A stretch of DNA of 64,000 bases from JANNVK01 sp031430435 (GCA_031430435.1 JANPBM010000018.1:1-64000), one strand, 5' to 3'. Shown: positions 40,210 through 49,216, counted from the stretch's first letter. The notes: generated by a model from the sequence alone, not told the origin. Numbers and translations: made by a program.

Positions 40210-42006
40210 GTGGGAAAAGAAGCAACGCAAATAATAAATTCTACCCGCACAAATAACGAAATTCGCATTCGCGCCAGAGCCGTTTCGCGCGGCGTGGCGA
40301 TTGGAAAAGCAGTCTGTTTGCACGGCAAAAAACGCCAATTTTATCGGGTTAATTTAGCGGAAACTCAAATCGAAAAAGAACTCGGACGCTTTCGGGCTTC
40401 GGTCGATTCGGCAAAACTTCAAATCAAACGACTCGGCGAAAGTGAAAGCGAAACCCAGACACACATCTTTGACACACATCTTTTAATTTTAGAAGACACC
40501 AATTTTCTGAACAAAATTGAAACTACCATTTCCGAACAACTAATCAATGCAGAATGGGCAGTTAAACTCATTACCGACAACTATTTAAGTATTTACAAAG
40601 ACTTTGCGGACGTGCATTTGCGGGAACGCCAAATTGATATTTCCGATGTTTCCGAACGAATTTTATCGGCTCTCGGCGGTGGCGAAAAGTCAATCTTTTT
40701 ACTCGAAAGCGATTCGATTATTGTTGCCAAAGACGTAAAACCTTCGACTGTCATTGAACTGAGCCGAAGCAATCTGAGCGGAATTGCGGTCGAAAACGGC
40801 GGTTGGACTTCGCACACATTTATTTTGGCTCGCGAACACAAATTTCCCGCCGTAACAGGCGTAAAATCAATTCTGAGACGGCTGCAAACCGGCGATTCAA
40901 TCATTGTTGACGGTTATAACGGACAGATAATTATCAATCCGACGGCAGAAACTTCAGAGCATTATACGGCTGCCCAAGCAAAGTATCGGCAATTTCAAGA
41001 TTCACATTTCAATCCTGCCAAAGGAAGACTCAAAACGCTTGACGGCAGAGAAATTATAATTCGCGCAAACCTTGATTACGCGGCAAATTACCCGGAAGCA
41101 AAAAAACTCGGAGCCGAAGGCATCGGGCTTTATCGGTCAGAATTTTTGTTCAACAAAAACCAAAGTTTTCCGGCTGAAATCGATCAAATCGAAGCATATC
41201 GGCAAATTGTAAATACTGTCGGAGAAGACGGCGTAAAAATCAGAACATTTGATGTCAGCATCGAACAAGTAAACGGCGAGAACGAAAATAATCCCGCGCT
41301 CGGACTAAAAGCAATTCGTTTGAGCCTTAATCGCGAAAGAGTTTTTCGGACGCAAATTCGGGCAATTTTACAAGCAGCTTGCGATTATAAAATCGATATT
41401 ACGTTGCCGATGATTTCAGACGTTTCGGAAATTATCAAATCCAAAAAAATTATTGAAAGCGAACGCAAGTTTCTACAAAAAAAAGGTGTAAAGATCGGAA
41501 ACACACGGCTTGGAGCAATGATAGAAGTTCCTTCGGCTGTTTTTATGGCAGAGGAAATTGCCCGCGAGGTTGATTTTTTATGCCTTGGGACAAATGATTT
41601 GGTGCAGTACCTGCTGGCGGTTGACCGCGACAATGAATCGGTGGCGGAATGGTTTCAGACACTTCATCCGGCGGTTTTGCGGGCAATCAAATATGTTTTG
41701 CAAACAGCCGAACGAGTCGGAATTCCGGCAATTATCTGTGGCGAAATGTCCGGTTCTCCGCTTTATTCGGCAATTTTGGTCGGACTCGGAGCAACCGAAT
41801 TAAGTATGACGGCAAGTTCGATTCCGCGTTTGCGTTCCACAATTTCACGAATCGCCTTTGAAGAAGCTCGTGAAATTGTCGGCGAACTTGAAAAATGTCG
41901 AACAGCAAGCGAAGTTGAAATACTCGTTTCACAACGGTTCAGCTCAAAATGGTCGCATCTTTTTCCGCCGGAAATGTTGCCGAATACTAAATCGAAAAAA
42001 GGTTAG
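40210..42006 (+). CDS. ptsI: Phosphoenolpyruvate-protein phosphotransferase (enzyme I)
   Basis: A 598-residue enzyme that transfers phosphate from PEP to HPr. It starts at GTG 40210, the base after the ptsH stop, so the two are translationally coupled. The phospho-His is in GGWTSHTFILAR (about residue 201). The PEP-binding barrel has GIGLYRSEFLF, LGAMIEVPSA, LGTNDLVQYLLAVDRDNE, and the catalytic Cys in IICGEMSGSP. The metal-binding and Arg segments fit the family. The early part is about 40 residues longer than usual. The rapZ-EIIA-HPr-EI order is a known regulatory PTS layout. Confidence 0.94.
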   Translation: MGKEATQIINSTRTNNEIRIRARAVSRGVAIGKAVCLHGKKRQFYRVNLAETQIEKELGRFRASVDSAKLQIKRLGESESETQTHIFDTHLLILEDTNFLNKIETTISEQLINAEWAVKLITDNYLSIYKDFADVHLRERQIDISDVSERILSALGGGEKSIFLLESDSIIVAKDVKPSTVIELSRSNLSGIAVENGGWTSHTFILAREHKFPAVTGVKSILRRLQTGDSIIVDGYNGQIIINPTAETSEHYTAAQAKYRQFQDSHFNPAKGRLKTLDGREIIIRANLDYAANYPEAKKLGAEGIGLYRSEFLFNKNQSFPAEIDQIEAYRQIVNTVGEDGVKIRTFDVSIEQVNGENENNPALGLKAIRLSLNRERVFRTQIRAILQAACDYKIDITLPMISDVSEIIKSKKIIESERKFLQKKGVKIGNTRLGAMIEVPSAVFMAEEIAREVDFLCLGTNDLVQYLLAVDRDNESVAEWFQTLHPAVLRAIKYVLQTAERVGIPAIICGEMSGSPLYSAILVGLGATELSMTASSIPRLRSTISRIAFEEAREIVGELEKCRTASEVEILVSQRFSSKWSHLFPPEMLPNTKSKKG

Positions 42007-42048
42007 CAACGTTTTACAAAAAAAAGCGCTCAAAATACTAGAATCACT

Positions 42049-42095
42049 GCGGTTTTCGTCATTTACTAAAAAGAGAGACGAGAACCGCTTGTTTT
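42049..42095 (+). terminator. Terminator of the rapZ-PTS operon
   Basis: GCGGTTTTCGTC (42049-42060) pairs with GACGAGAACCGC (42077-42088) at 11 of 12 positions (the other is G-U), followed by TTGTTTTG. It lies 43 bases after the ptsI stop. Confidence 0.7.
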
Positions 42096-42170
42096 GTCGC
42101 CGACAACTTGCCCGTTGTTTACGATTGTTTTATGATGTTTGGTTACGGAAACAACTAAATTTTGTATTTT

Positions 42171-43244
42171 ATGAAGAAAGTGCCTTTCAACAAATTAATA
42201 GTTTTATGCGCCTTGGCGGTTGCCTTGAGCGGACAAATGTTTGCCCAACCGACGCAAAACCCGATTACGACGAAAAAGGAAAAACGAAATAATCCGTATT
42301 CACCGAACCCGAAAAAGAAAGAAATTACGGAACAAAGCATCGAGACAAAACAAACCGAAGTTGAAACCGATAAGATTGTCGGCGAAACGGCATCGGAAAC
42401 CGACGAAATAAAAACTGCGGAAACTGAAACACAAACTGAAAATCCGTCATTGGCAATGCGAACTCGCGAAGTTGCCAAACGTTCCGCCGCCAAACCGAAA
42501 GCGATTACGGAAACATATAAAATTGGTGTCGGCGATATTTTAGACATTAGAATTTTGAATAACGGAAATAAAAACTCGTCGCTTTTTACCGTTTTAGAAG
42601 GCGGAACAGTCGATTATCCGCTCGCCGGCGACGAACCGATTCAAGTTGCAGGATTAACGACTGACGAAATCGGCGATTTACTCAAAGAAAAAATCCGGCT
42701 TTATGAAAATCCGGATGTCGCGGTTAATGTGCGCGATTATGCCAGCCATACGATTTCGGTGCTTGGGTTGGTCGAAAAAGCAGGTACGAAAGCCCTGCGA
42801 CGCGAAGCCGTGCCGCTTTATGTAATCTTGGCAGAAGCCGTGCCGAACGCAACCGCAAATAAAGTTTCGATTATTCGCGCTTCGGATAAACAAACCGTGG
42901 CGCTTGATTTAGACGATAACGAAACGCTGGTTTACGCGGGCGACATTATTCGCGTTTTGAATCAGCAAACAGCCGTTATGCCGACAACGCAAGCACAATT
43001 TTACTTTGTCGCCGGCAACGTGGCGAACGCGGGACAAAAAGATTTTCACGAAGGAATTACGTTGACGCAAGCAGTATTTGCCGCCGGCGGTTTGAAAAAA
43101 GACAAAGCTAAAAAAGTTATTATTCGTCGCAAAAACGAACAAGGAATGTTGATTCCGACCGCGTTTGATTTGAAAGCGATTAAAGACGGAAAAGTTGCCG
43201 ATCCCGTTTTGCAAGCAGGTGATACGGTCGAAGTGGAAAATTAG
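42171..43244 (+). CDS. Polysaccharide export protein (Wza-like, SLBB domains)
   Basis: A 357-residue exported protein. The signal peptide ends near SGQMFAQ. Residues 25-110 are a charged linker rich in Glu, Thr and Lys. The polysaccharide export domain begins at ITETYKIGVGDILDIRIL (about 115) and runs on with VDYPLAGDEPIQVAGLTTDE. Two SLBB-type domains follow (HTISVLGLVEKAGTKALRRE and FYFVAGNVANAGQKDFHEG), ending PVLQAGDTVEVEN. Such proteins form the outer-membrane or periplasmic channel for capsule or exopolysaccharide. No lipobox Cys was found, unlike E. coli Wza. No other export genes lie adjacent. Confidence 0.88.
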   Translation: MKKVPFNKLIVLCALAVALSGQMFAQPTQNPITTKKEKRNNPYSPNPKKKEITEQSIETKQTEVETDKIVGETASETDEIKTAETETQTENPSLAMRTREVAKRSAAKPKAITETYKIGVGDILDIRILNNGNKNSSLFTVLEGGTVDYPLAGDEPIQVAGLTTDEIGDLLKEKIRLYENPDVAVNVRDYASHTISVLGLVEKAGTKALRREAVPLYVILAEAVPNATANKVSIIRASDKQTVALDLDDNETLVYAGDIIRVLNQQTAVMPTTQAQFYFVAGNVANAGQKDFHEGITLTQAVFAAGGLKKDKAKKVIIRRKNEQGMLIPTAFDLKAIKDGKVADPVLQAGDTVEVEN

Positions 43245-43270
43245 TTAAAGACAAATAGTTCAAACAAAAA

Positions 43271-43299
43271 TTGTAATTGTTCAACATTTTTGTTACAAT
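43271..43299 (+). promoter_or_regulatory. Promoter of rnpB
   Basis: TTGTAA (43271-43276) and TACAAT (43294-43299) with a 17-base spacer. The expected start point near 43306-43310 falls just before the RNase P RNA's first helix. Confidence 0.65.
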
Positions 43300-43313
43300 T
43301 ATCAAGCCTTGCA

Positions 43314-43694
43314 GATTGAGCAAGTCGGGTAATCGCTGTCGAATAAAATCGAGAGAGGAAAGTCCGAACACCGCAGAGCAACGAGCCGGATAACGTCCGG
43401 GCATCGACAGCAGTTGATGACGACAAGTGCAACAGAGAACAGACCAGCCGCAAGGTGATGGGTGAAACGGTGAGGTAAGAGCTTACCGGCACGTTTGGTA
43501 ACAAGCGTGGCCAGGCAAACTCCTCGTGGTGCAAGACCAAATAGGGAAACGTTTTTGGGCAGCTCGTCCAAAGTTTTGCGAAAGCAGACGGCGTTTTCGG
43601 GTAGGTCGCTTGAGCTGATTGGTAACGATCAGCCTAGATGAATGATTACCGCTGTGCAAACAGTTACAAAACTCGGCTTACAGACTTATTCATC
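43314..43694 (+). ncRNA. rnpB: RNase P RNA, class A
   Basis: The catalytic RNA of ribonuclease P, which cuts tRNA 5' leaders. The universally conserved segments occur in order: GAGAGGAAAGTCCG at 43350, AACAGAGAACAGACC near 43431, GGTGAAACGGTGAGGTAAGAG near 43462 (21-base region, conserved core GGTAAGAG), and GATGAATGATTACC near 43638, then AACTCGGCTTACAGA. The closing helix P1 pairs GAGCAAGTC (43318-43326) with GACTTATTC (43683-43691) with one mismatch. Exact ends are approximate. It lies between the Wza-like gene and a ribbon-helix-helix gene. Confidence 0.95.
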
Positions 43695-43762
43695 GGCAAG
43701 GCAATTTATTTTGAAATTATATTAAAGATTTATCGGATTAAAAGTCAGAAGGAGCTAAACAT

Positions 43763-44035
43763 TTGGAAATGGTTAACAGAAAAGGAGTTTTTATCGGCGC
43801 ATATGTGCCGAATGAATTGAAAGAATCACTTCGTCGCCGGGCAGCGGCAGACCACCGCACACTTTCGCAGGAAATTACCCGAATTTTGACGGAAGCCGTT
43901 CACGGGCAAGGACTTCCGGTCGGAAGTGTTGACCGTCGCGACAACAATATTACAATCCCGCGTCGCCGTTCAACCGATCCGCCGCAACGTCGCCGTGCCG
44001 AAGATTTGCCTTATATTTCACCCGAAGAAAAATAA
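43763..44035 (+). CDS. Arc/CopG-type ribbon-helix-helix regulator
   Basis: A 90-residue protein. VFIGAYVPNELKESLRRRAAADHRTLSQEI is an Arc-like ribbon-helix-helix domain (described; key residues IGAYVP strand and LSQEI helix). The C-terminal half is a basic, disordered tail (PRRRSTDPPQRRRAEDL). It should bind DNA as a dimer. GAAGGAG at 43747-43753 lies 9 bases before a TTG at 43763 and 15 before ATG 43769; I favour the TTG. It may be an orphan antitoxin, but no toxin is adjacent. A strong terminator follows. Confidence 0.8.
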   Translation: MEMVNRKGVFIGAYVPNELKESLRRRAAADHRTLSQEITRILTEAVHGQGLPVGSVDRRDNNITIPRRRSTDPPQRRRAEDLPYISPEEK

Positions 44036-44056
44036 ACCTCGATATCATTTGATTAA

Positions 44057-44090
44057 AAAGAGCGTTGTTTTAATAAGCAACGCTCTTTTT
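44057..44090 (+). terminator. Strong rho-independent terminator
   Basis: AAAGAGCGTTG (44057-44067) pairs perfectly with CAACGCTCTTT (44078-44088), followed by TT and preceded by As, so it can work on both strands. It ends the ribbon-helix-helix gene and faces the minus-strand gene ending at 44101. Confidence 0.9.
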
Positions 44091-44100
44091 ACGCGAAAAA

Positions 44101-44781
44101 TTATCGAATCATAATGGGTTTATCAAATTGCTTGATTAATTTCCAAAATATAATCAAACTTCCGTCATTATCTTTGCGTTGAACTTTGAACGCAACCATT
44201 ACATCGGCTTCATCGTAAGTTACTGCTCGTAATAAATAATTGTGTCCGACTATTGCGGGAAGTCTATTTTTGAAATTTATTCCTTCAACCTCAAAACCTC
44301 TTGCTCTTTCTTGTTCAACTCTTCCGTCAGGCACGTTTGTCGGGGGGTGATATTCGATTAAAAAATTAAAACCTTTAGTTTTTTCACCAATTTCCGTTAT
44401 CGAAATTTCGCCTAAATCAGCAATAAAACCATAATTAACACCTGCAAAACCAACTGACACGTCCGCTCCTTGGTGTGCAATCTGCGGAATTTCGTTATAG
44501 CTGTGCGATTTTGTTGTAAACGAATAATATGCACCGCCGCCGCGAACCGAATATAAATCGCCATTTTCAGTTCTTCCTCGCGGTAAAAGTCTGAAAACAT
44601 TGACTTTTTCTCTCTCGGCTAAATCAATATCTTCTTTATCGGGCGACAAAACAACTTTTTCCAACATTTTGGCTTGTTCTTTTAGTTTTGCAATATCTTG
44701 CAACGCTTGTTGTCGAGTTTGGGCGAAAGTTGCGGCAGATAAAATCAGCACAACGAGAAAACCGGAAAGTAAATAACGCAT
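44101..44781 (-). CDS. Secreted protein of unknown function
   Basis: A 226-residue protein; the signal peptide ends at AATFAQ. A helical Gln- and Lys-rich segment (RQQALQDIAKLKEQAKMLEK) follows, then a beta-rich body with GGGAYYSFTTKSHSYNEIPQ and LLRAVTYDEADVMVAFKV. AAGGAG lies before the start. It resembles no family I know. It is separated from the LysM/BON operon by a terminator at 44807-44849. Confidence 0.6.
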   Translation of the reverse strand: MRYLLSGFLVVLILSAATFAQTRQQALQDIAKLKEQAKMLEKVVLSPDKEDIDLAEREKVNVFRLLPRGRTENGDLYSVRGGGAYYSFTTKSHSYNEIPQIAHQGADVSVGFAGVNYGFIADLGEISITEIGEKTKGFNFLIEYHPPTNVPDGRVEQERARGFEVEGINFKNRLPAIVGHNYLLRAVTYDEADVMVAFKVQRKDNDGSLIIFWKLIKQFDKPIMIR

Positions 44782-44806
44782 AACTTTTTTCTCCTTAAAA
44801 AGAGTA

Positions 44807-44849
44807 AACGCCTTGGTTTGTTTGAAAGTTGCAAATAAACTAAGGCGTT
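44807..44849 (-). terminator. Terminator of the BON/LysM operon
   Basis: AACGCCTTGGTTT (44807-44819) pairs with AAACTAAGGCGTT (44837-44849) at 12 of 13 positions. On the minus strand the stem is followed by TTTACTCTTTTT. It lies 28 bases after the LysM stop. Confidence 0.8.
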
Positions 44850-44876
44850 CTATTCAATTATTTTCGAGCCGCAGAA

Positions 44877-45245
44877 TTACTGAGGAATCACTAATTCTTG
44901 ACCGACTTGAATTTTATCGGGATCATCAAGTTTATCACGGTTAGCTTCAAAAATTTCTTTCCAAGATACACCGTAATTCTTACCGATTTTGCTCAAATTG
45001 TCGCCTGAAACAACTGTGTATGTAACCGACGCTGCTTCCGGAGCAGATACTTCCAAAACCAAATCGCCTGAACGATAATCAGGATCGATTCTGCCGTATT
45101 CATTCCAGAGAGCTTGTTTTGCTTCAGCACTTGACGCTGAACCTTCAATTTTCAAAAAGCCTTCGCCTTCTGTTACATTAAGTCCGGAAACTCCGAGACT
45201 GCCCGCTAAATCAACGAGTGATTGATATTTTTCAACTAATGACAT
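44877..45245 (-). CDS. BON-LysM protein (Kbp/YgaU-like)
   Basis: A 122-residue protein with no signal peptide. The first half is a compact BON-like domain (VTEGEGFLKIEGSASSAEAK, DLVLEVSA). Residues about 72-121 are a LysM domain (YTVVSGDNLSKIGKNYGVSW and KIQVGQELVIPQ). This is the architecture of the E. coli potassium-binding protein Kbp, though a little shorter (149 there). The role is inferred from that resemblance. It follows the BON lipoprotein gene by 33 bp in the same operon, with AAAGGAG before the start. Confidence 0.85.
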   Translation of the reverse strand: MSLVEKYQSLVDLAGSLGVSGLNVTEGEGFLKIEGSASSAEAKQALWNEYGRIDPDYRSGDLVLEVSAPEAASVTYTVVSGDNLSKIGKNYGVSWKEIFEANRDKLDDPDKIQVGQELVIPQ

Positions 45246-45278
45246 TTTTATAAATCTCCTTTCTCGACTTTATCGAAA

Positions 45279-45752
45279 TTATTTTTCGGTAACTTCGTTT
45301 TTAACCGGTTTTCCGCCGTTTGCACCTTGTGCAGCTTGCATAACTTCAGGTAATTTGCCTTTTGGCGCTGTTCCGCGAAGTGTTGCAGGTGTGGTTGTTA
45401 CATCAACTGTTACATCTTTGAAACCTTTTGCAACCAATGCTTTTTCGATGTTGCCTTTCAAATTCGGGTCGGTTGCCGCAACGATTGGCGCAGGTGTCGG
45501 TTTAACTTTCAAACCGGTTACAACCACATCTTTGACACCTTCAACTTTTGCGGCAGCTTTCGCTTTGTCAATTGCTGCTTGGTCGGCAAGTTCGCCTGTT
45601 AATGTTGCAATGCCGTCTTTAACAACAACTGTGACAGCAGGGTTTGCAACTTTTTCGCCGGCTAATTTTTGCAAATCTGCATCGCTGGCACCTTTACAAG
45701 CCGAAAACGCTAACGTTGCGGCAACACATAATACTAATAAAAATTTTTTCAT
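45279..45752 (-). CDS. BON-domain lipoprotein
   Basis: A 157-residue protein with lipobox AFSAC (Cys19). Residues about 25-85 are a BON domain (VTVVVKDGIATLTGELADQA and VEGVKDVVVTGLKV). After a Pro-rich hinge (KPTPAPIVA) a second, degenerate BON-like unit follows (GNIEKALVAKGFKDVTVDV, ATLRGTAPKGKLPEV). BON proteins bind phospholipid surfaces or help envelope stability. First gene of a two-gene operon with the LysM protein. The 203 bp upstream hold its promoter and nothing else I recognise. Confidence 0.85.
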   Translation of the reverse strand: MKKFLLVLCVAATLAFSACKGASDADLQKLAGEKVANPAVTVVVKDGIATLTGELADQAAIDKAKAAAKVEGVKDVVVTGLKVKPTPAPIVAATDPNLKGNIEKALVAKGFKDVTVDVTTTPATLRGTAPKGKLPEVMQAAQGANGGKPVKNEVTEK

Positions 45753-45955
45753 TTTTCCTCCGAAAACTTCTCAAATATATTTACTTACTAATTTTACACA
45801 AAAGCATTAAGCCTTTGCACTACAAGTGCTTACGCAAAAAATCCTTTGAAACTTTCAAAGTGATTTCTTGTATAAGCAAAAATGAAAATACTCAGTTTGA
45901 ATATCTTTGTCAATCTAATTTAACGCATTTTGATAAAAATTTCACAAATAAATTG

Positions 45956-46468
45956 TCAAAAAATTTCTTCGGCAATTTGTTTAGCAATTTCAAATGACGT
46001 AAGTTGTGGTTTTACAACGAAATGCCAGTCCGCCAGACAATAAATTTTTTGTCGGTCGTTAAAAAGTTTTTCGACCGTTTGGCGATCTTTGGCGAGCGGT
46101 CGGCGAATGCGCGAACAATTTATATTTCGCCAGCAATGTTCAAAAGTTGATTCAAGCCAAACCGTGGTACAATTTTTTGCTTTTATCGCCCGGCGGTTGT
46201 CGTCGAAAATCCAAGTTCCGCCGCCGAGTGAAACAATTCGGGCATCAGTTTCGCTTAAAACCGTTTGTAACGCTTTTCGTTCAAGTTCTCTGAAATAGGC
46301 TTCGCCGTGTTGTTCGATTATCTCGACGACCTCAAGTTTTTCGCGTTGTTCGATAAAAACGTCCAAATCAATCTTTTCGCACCGTAAAATATGCGACAAA
46401 CATTTGGCGACAGTCGATTTACCAACGCCCATAAAGCCTGTTAAGATGATTCGTTTTTTCGCAGTCAT
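45956..46468 (-). CDS. aroK: Shikimate kinase
   Basis: A 170-residue P-loop kinase phosphorylating shikimate at O3 in aromatic amino acid synthesis. The Walker A is LTGFMGVGKSTV. DLDVFIEQ is the Asp motif for shikimate and Mg binding. The Arg in EAYFRELE and the GGG loop in VSLGGGTW bind substrate. RRPLA is the lid region. All key residues are present. The start at 46468 was preferred because MTAKKRIILTGF is the family beginning; upstream codons run into palindromic repeat DNA. Confidence 0.93.
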   Translation of the reverse strand: MTAKKRIILTGFMGVGKSTVAKCLSHILRCEKIDLDVFIEQREKLEVVEIIEQHGEAYFRELERKALQTVLSETDARIVSLGGGTWIFDDNRRAIKAKNCTTVWLESTFEHCWRNINCSRIRRPLAKDRQTVEKLFNDRQKIYCLADWHFVVKPQLTSFEIAKQIAEEIF

Positions 46469-46489
46469 TAAAAAAAGTACAAGAATGTT

Positions 46490-46602
46490 GTAACGCAAAG
46501 TTCGCAAAGTTTTTCGCTGAGAACGCAATGATTTTTAATAAAACTGTTTAATTTAGAACTTTTTGCGAAACTCTGCGAAAAACTTTGCGTTCTCGGCGTT
46601 AC
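46490..46602. repeat. Palindromic intergenic repeat of the CGCAAAG family
   Basis: GTAACGC (46490-46496) and GCGTTAC (46596-46602) close a structure containing GCAAAGTTCGCAAAG on the left and CTCTGCGAAAAACTTTGCG on the right. It lies between two minus-strand genes and matches the units at 19826-19932. Confidence 0.7.
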
Positions 46603-46607
46603 CCGGT

Positions 46608-47342
46608 TCAATTACAAAATCTTCCCAAAAAATACGGCAACATTTTTCGCCACCAATCCCAGTCGTGATTGACATCATAACCCCACACGTCGAGAACGTG
46701 CGGAATCCCTTTTTCGTGCAAAATCGCCGACAAATCGCGGCTGCGATCGGGAGCTTCAAATGCTCCTTGTCCGGTTACAATGACAGTCGAATCGCCTTGT
46801 CTGAGCAACGAAAGATGCTCGCTTTCACCCAGATTTTTCAGATACATAACCGGATTGTTGAAATAAACATTTTCATCAAAATAATCTTCCAAGTAGTTGT
46901 AAATGTTATAACTTCCGCTCATCGCAATGGTTCCGCGAAACCGGTCGGGATGTTTGAAATAACAGTTAGCCGCCAGAAACGCGCCGAGCGAAGCTCCTGT
47001 TGTCAGCGGTTTCGCGTCTTGTCCGCATTCATTACGGATAAGCGGCAAAACTTCTTCCATAATGTAGTCGTCGTAGCGTGTCAGCAATTCGGCTTTCCAC
47101 TGCGGCGAAGCCTCTTTGTTCAAAAGACTGTGGCGATTGACGGAATTGATTGAATAAGCCCGAATCAGCCCGTTTTCGATAAAAGGTTTAATTGCATCCA
47201 AGAGCAAAAACCGTTCATATTCAAGATAATCTGCCGCCGCCGTCGGGAACATCAACAACGGAAACCCGGCGTGTCCGTAAGCTACCAACGGCATTTCCAT
47301 TCCCAAATTATGACTATACCAAGACGTTGTATCACGTCGCAT
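46608..47342 (-). CDS. Esterase family protein (PF00756-like)
   Basis: A 244-residue alpha/beta hydrolase of the esterase-D type. After MRRDTTSWYSHNLGMEMPLV the fold shows FPLLMFPTAA, and PLIRNE before the nucleophile Ser in TTGASLGAFLAANC (about residue 117). The catalytic His lies in YDVNHDWDWW. The acid is less clear. No signal peptide. The family acts on esters of short or siderophore-like compounds; the substrate is unknown. The 3' end reaches the palindromic repeat. Confidence 0.82.
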   Translation of the reverse strand: MRRDTTSWYSHNLGMEMPLVAYGHAGFPLLMFPTAAADYLEYERFLLLDAIKPFIENGLIRAYSINSVNRHSLLNKEASPQWKAELLTRYDDYIMEEVLPLIRNECGQDAKPLTTGASLGAFLAANCYFKHPDRFRGTIAMSGSYNIYNYLEDYFDENVYFNNPVMYLKNLGESEHLSLLRQGDSTVIVTGQGAFEAPDRSRDLSAILHEKGIPHVLDVWGYDVNHDWDWWRKMLPYFLGRFCN

Positions 47343-47530
47343 AAATAAAATTCTCCTAAAATTTTTGTAAAATAATGATGTAAAACTTAATAGTTTACAT
47401 TTTGGTTAAATAAACCCGTAATGTCTAGCGGTTACTTGATAAAATTTTTACGCACCAAAATTTGATGAAATTGAGATATAGTTGAAATAAAGTTATTCTC
47501 ATATAACCGGTCTTTTCATGGAAAACTAAT

Positions 47531-49213
47531 ATGACACAATTTTCTAATTTCAATACAATTATCGGTAATGGTAAATCATATAAAATACCTGTTTATCAAA
47601 GAGATTTTTCTTGGGAAAAAGGTGAATGGGAAGATTTATGGAGTGATATTGAAGATATTCCAAACGATAAAACCCATTATCTGGGTTATTTAGTTTTGCA
47701 AAAAATTGACGAAAACATTGATTCATTCTTGATTATTGACGGGCAGCAAAGAATAACAACACTTTCTCTTTTGGCTCTCGCAGTAGCAAAACTGTTAAAA
47801 GATTGGGCGGAAGCCGGAATTGAAAAAGAAAATAATTTGATTAGATATGAAGAAGAGAGAAAGAGATATATCGGCAATTTTTCCACGTCAAAACTAACAA
47901 CCGAATCGAAATTAAAACTCAATAGAAATAATGACGATTTCTACCAAAGTTATTTGTTAAACCTTCGAAAGCCGCCAACACTTTCGAAGTTAAAACCTTC
48001 TCAAAAACTATTACAACAAGCGTTTGATTACTTTTATCAAAAATTAAGCGAAAAGTTTGAATCAACAAAAAACGGAGCTGATTTGTCTGCTTTTTTAGAA
48101 CGAATTGTAGGAAACGGACTTGTTTTTACGATTATTGAAGTAAACAATGAATTTGATGCGTTTAAGATTTTTGAAACCCTGAACGCTCGTGGTGTGAAAT
48201 TATCAACGGCTGACTTACTTAAAAATTATCTTTTCAGTAAAGCCGCTCAACTGGGAAAATTAGATCTTGATGAAGCAGAAAGACGCTGGCAAAGTATATC
48301 CGACTCATTGCGTACTTCCGATTTGACAACATTTATTCGTCATTATTGGAATAGCCGATATAACCTTGAACGACAAAGCACACTTTTTAAAGGTATTAGA
48401 AAAAACATTATTGATGCTAAAAACTCGTTCGATCTTTTAGAAAGTTTAGAGCAAAATGTTGTCTCTTATACCGCGTTTAATAATCCTTTCGATGAGATAT
48501 GGAGTAAGAATGAGCAAAAATATTTAAAAGTATTGAAGTATTTAGGCGTTACAACCTGCTATTCTTTGATGCTTTCCGCTCTGGAATTTTTAGATAGAAA
48601 TGAGTTTGAAAATTTACTTCGAGAACTTGTTGCTGTAACTTTCAGATACAATATAAGCGGGCGAAATCCGAATGAAGCTGAAAGAATTTTTAGTAAAGTA
48701 GCAGTACAAATTTCAAAAAATGAATTGAATAATGCAAGAGATATTGTGTTACAGCTAAAAACTCTATATGTTTCTGACGAAGATTTTGGGCAACTATTTT
48801 CTAGTGCGGAAGTAAATTACAGGCGAAAGAAAGAACTGCTCAAATATATTTTGGTCAAAATTGAAAATCAACTTTCAAATCAAGATAATCAAATAGAAGA
48901 TGCGACTTCAACAATCGAACATATTTTGCCTGAGAATCCGAGTTCGGTGTGGGAAAATCAATTTATGCAGGATATTCAAAGCGACTATAAAAACCGAATC
49001 GGCAACTTTACGCTGCTAGAGGCATCAATAAATCACAAACTTAATAATGAAATGTCATTTGATGAAAAACTTGAATTTTATAAAACATCGAAGTTTCAAA
49101 TGACCAATAAAAATTTGTTATTTACTGAATGGTCACCCGAAACTCTACTTCAGCACCAACAAAAAATGGCGAAATGGGCGAAAGGTATTTGGAAAAGCAG
49201 TTATATTTCATAA
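47531..49213 (+). CDS. DUF262-DUF1524 protein (GmrSD-like nuclease)
   Basis: A 560-residue protein. The DUF262 (ParB/GmrS-like) domain shows YKIPVYQRDFSWEK at residue 17 and the DGQQR box (IIDGQQRITTLSLLA) near residue 69. The DUF1524 (GmrD-like, HNH/beta-beta-alpha metal type) domain has IEHILPENPSS near 462 and YKNRIGNFTLLEASINHKL. In GmrSD these parts cut glucosylated hydroxymethylcytosine DNA; single-chain fusions are common in phage defence. It is a lone gene with no methylase or partner nearby and is AT-richer than its surroundings, which suggests transfer. Confidence 0.9.
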   Translation: MTQFSNFNTIIGNGKSYKIPVYQRDFSWEKGEWEDLWSDIEDIPNDKTHYLGYLVLQKIDENIDSFLIIDGQQRITTLSLLALAVAKLLKDWAEAGIEKENNLIRYEEERKRYIGNFSTSKLTTESKLKLNRNNDDFYQSYLLNLRKPPTLSKLKPSQKLLQQAFDYFYQKLSEKFESTKNGADLSAFLERIVGNGLVFTIIEVNNEFDAFKIFETLNARGVKLSTADLLKNYLFSKAAQLGKLDLDEAERRWQSISDSLRTSDLTTFIRHYWNSRYNLERQSTLFKGIRKNIIDAKNSFDLLESLEQNVVSYTAFNNPFDEIWSKNEQKYLKVLKYLGVTTCYSLMLSALEFLDRNEFENLLRELVAVTFRYNISGRNPNEAERIFSKVAVQISKNELNNARDIVLQLKTLYVSDEDFGQLFSSAEVNYRRKKELLKYILVKIENQLSNQDNQIEDATSTIEHILPENPSSVWENQFMQDIQSDYKNRIGNFTLLEASINHKLNNEMSFDEKLEFYKTSKFQMTNKNLLFTEWSPETLLQHQQKMAKWAKGIWKSSYIS

Positions 49214-49216
49214 AAA

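Noticed and set aside
45355..45810. 151-residue plus-strand frame
   Set aside because: Antisense to the BON lipoprotein gene, whose lipobox, ribosome site and domain are clear.
47343..49216. Multi-gene defence island or prophage around the DUF262-DUF1524 gene
   Set aside because: Neighbours are an esterase and a glycosidase; no integrase, phage genes or attachment-site repeats seen.
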